In this document: positions 32,625-32,630 of the stretch, one piece after another | How the letters are laid out: each line of letters starts with the position of its first letter | Numbering within the stretch: the first letter of the stretch is position 1 | Source of the DNA: Maribacter sp. 1_MG-2023 | Lineage (GTDB): Bacteria > Bacteroidota > Bacteroidia > Flavobacteriales > Flavobacteriaceae | Direction: 5' to 3' | Assembly (NCBI RefSeq): GCF_030547005.1 | Contig: NZ_JAUOPN010000024.1 | Coordinates: 1-32,630, forward strand | DNA length: 32,630 bases | Notes under the pieces: generated by a model | What the model was told of the DNA's origin: nothing | The model's database searches: none | What the model saw: only the letters and a program-made list of their open reading frames with translations | Program-made: the position numbers and the translations under genes

Positions 32625-32630
32625 ATGAAA
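32625..32630 (+). CDS. First codons of the IS transposase gene (OrfA), partial
   Basis: ATGAAA begins 68 bases inside the IS left end, where orfA of IS3-type elements usually starts. Only two codons are visible, so this is a positional call. Confidence 0.4.

Larger units (their letters stand above)
32557..32630 (+). mobile_element. Left end of an IS3-like insertion sequence (partial)
   Basis: The last 74 bases begin with the terminal repeat TGTAGGCTTCCC... and carry a promoter-like region and the first codons of a reading frame. The element is in the same orientation as the copy whose right end is at 1-74, and its remainder lies beyond the window. Element identity rests on ends only. Confidence 0.7.

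Noticed and set aside
1..32630. Composite transposon carrying 32 kb of cargo
   Set aside because: The content is ordinary chromosomal housekeeping genes in a flavobacterial order; equal 74-base ends fit contig breaks better.

Overview
The window looks like chromosomal DNA of a member of the Flavobacteriaceae (Bacteroidetes). The evidence is the low GC content, several Bacteroidetes-type promoter boxes (TAnnTTTG at -7), Bacteroidetes family genes (DUF4290, DUF2911, a DUF6340-like lipoprotein, fused CcsBA, a possible type IX secretion tail) and a housekeeping gene order typical of flavobacteria. Both ends of the window lie inside an IS3-like insertion sequence. Bases 1-74 are its right end and 32557-32630 its left end, 74 bases each and in the same orientation. 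The piece therefore reads like an assembly contig bounded by two copies of one IS.

Left edge (1-600): the IS cuts off a decayed tyrosine-recombinase gene next to a tRNA-Met gene, as expected for the scar of an integrative element at a tRNA 3' end. Housekeeping block (730-9400): START-like protein, class IV aminotransferase, YqgE, HU, an operon of AAA ATPase-recQ-fmt, then DUF493, DUF4290 and murA. MurA carries Asp in place of the fosfomycin-target Cys. Next (9400-12400) come a small membrane protein, pirin, an exported VOC protein and an exported M20 amidohydrolase.

Middle (12640-18510): a DUF6340-like lipoprotein; a three-gene operon (SRPBCC, SDR, photolyase) with no bases between genes and a MerR-type inverted repeat in its promoter spacer; a secreted propeller-like protein; and a DUF2911 protein. 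Sugar operon (24145-18583, minus strand): a secreted PIG-L deacetylase, an overlapping 37-residue membrane microprotein, a sodium:solute symporter and galactokinase. I infer that it releases, imports and phosphorylates a galactose-type sugar.

Right part (24226-32309): a five-gene minus operon (DUF2520 dehydrogenase-like protein, KdsC-like phosphatase, Maf, lipoprotein, MscS channel) diverges from ccsBA for cytochrome c maturation. An M14 carboxypeptidase lipoprotein follows, then the second IS end. I found no CRISPR array, prophage structural genes or known defence system. The most unusual items are the microprotein, the photolyase operon operator, the integrase/tRNA scar and the fold-back sequence at the IS left end.
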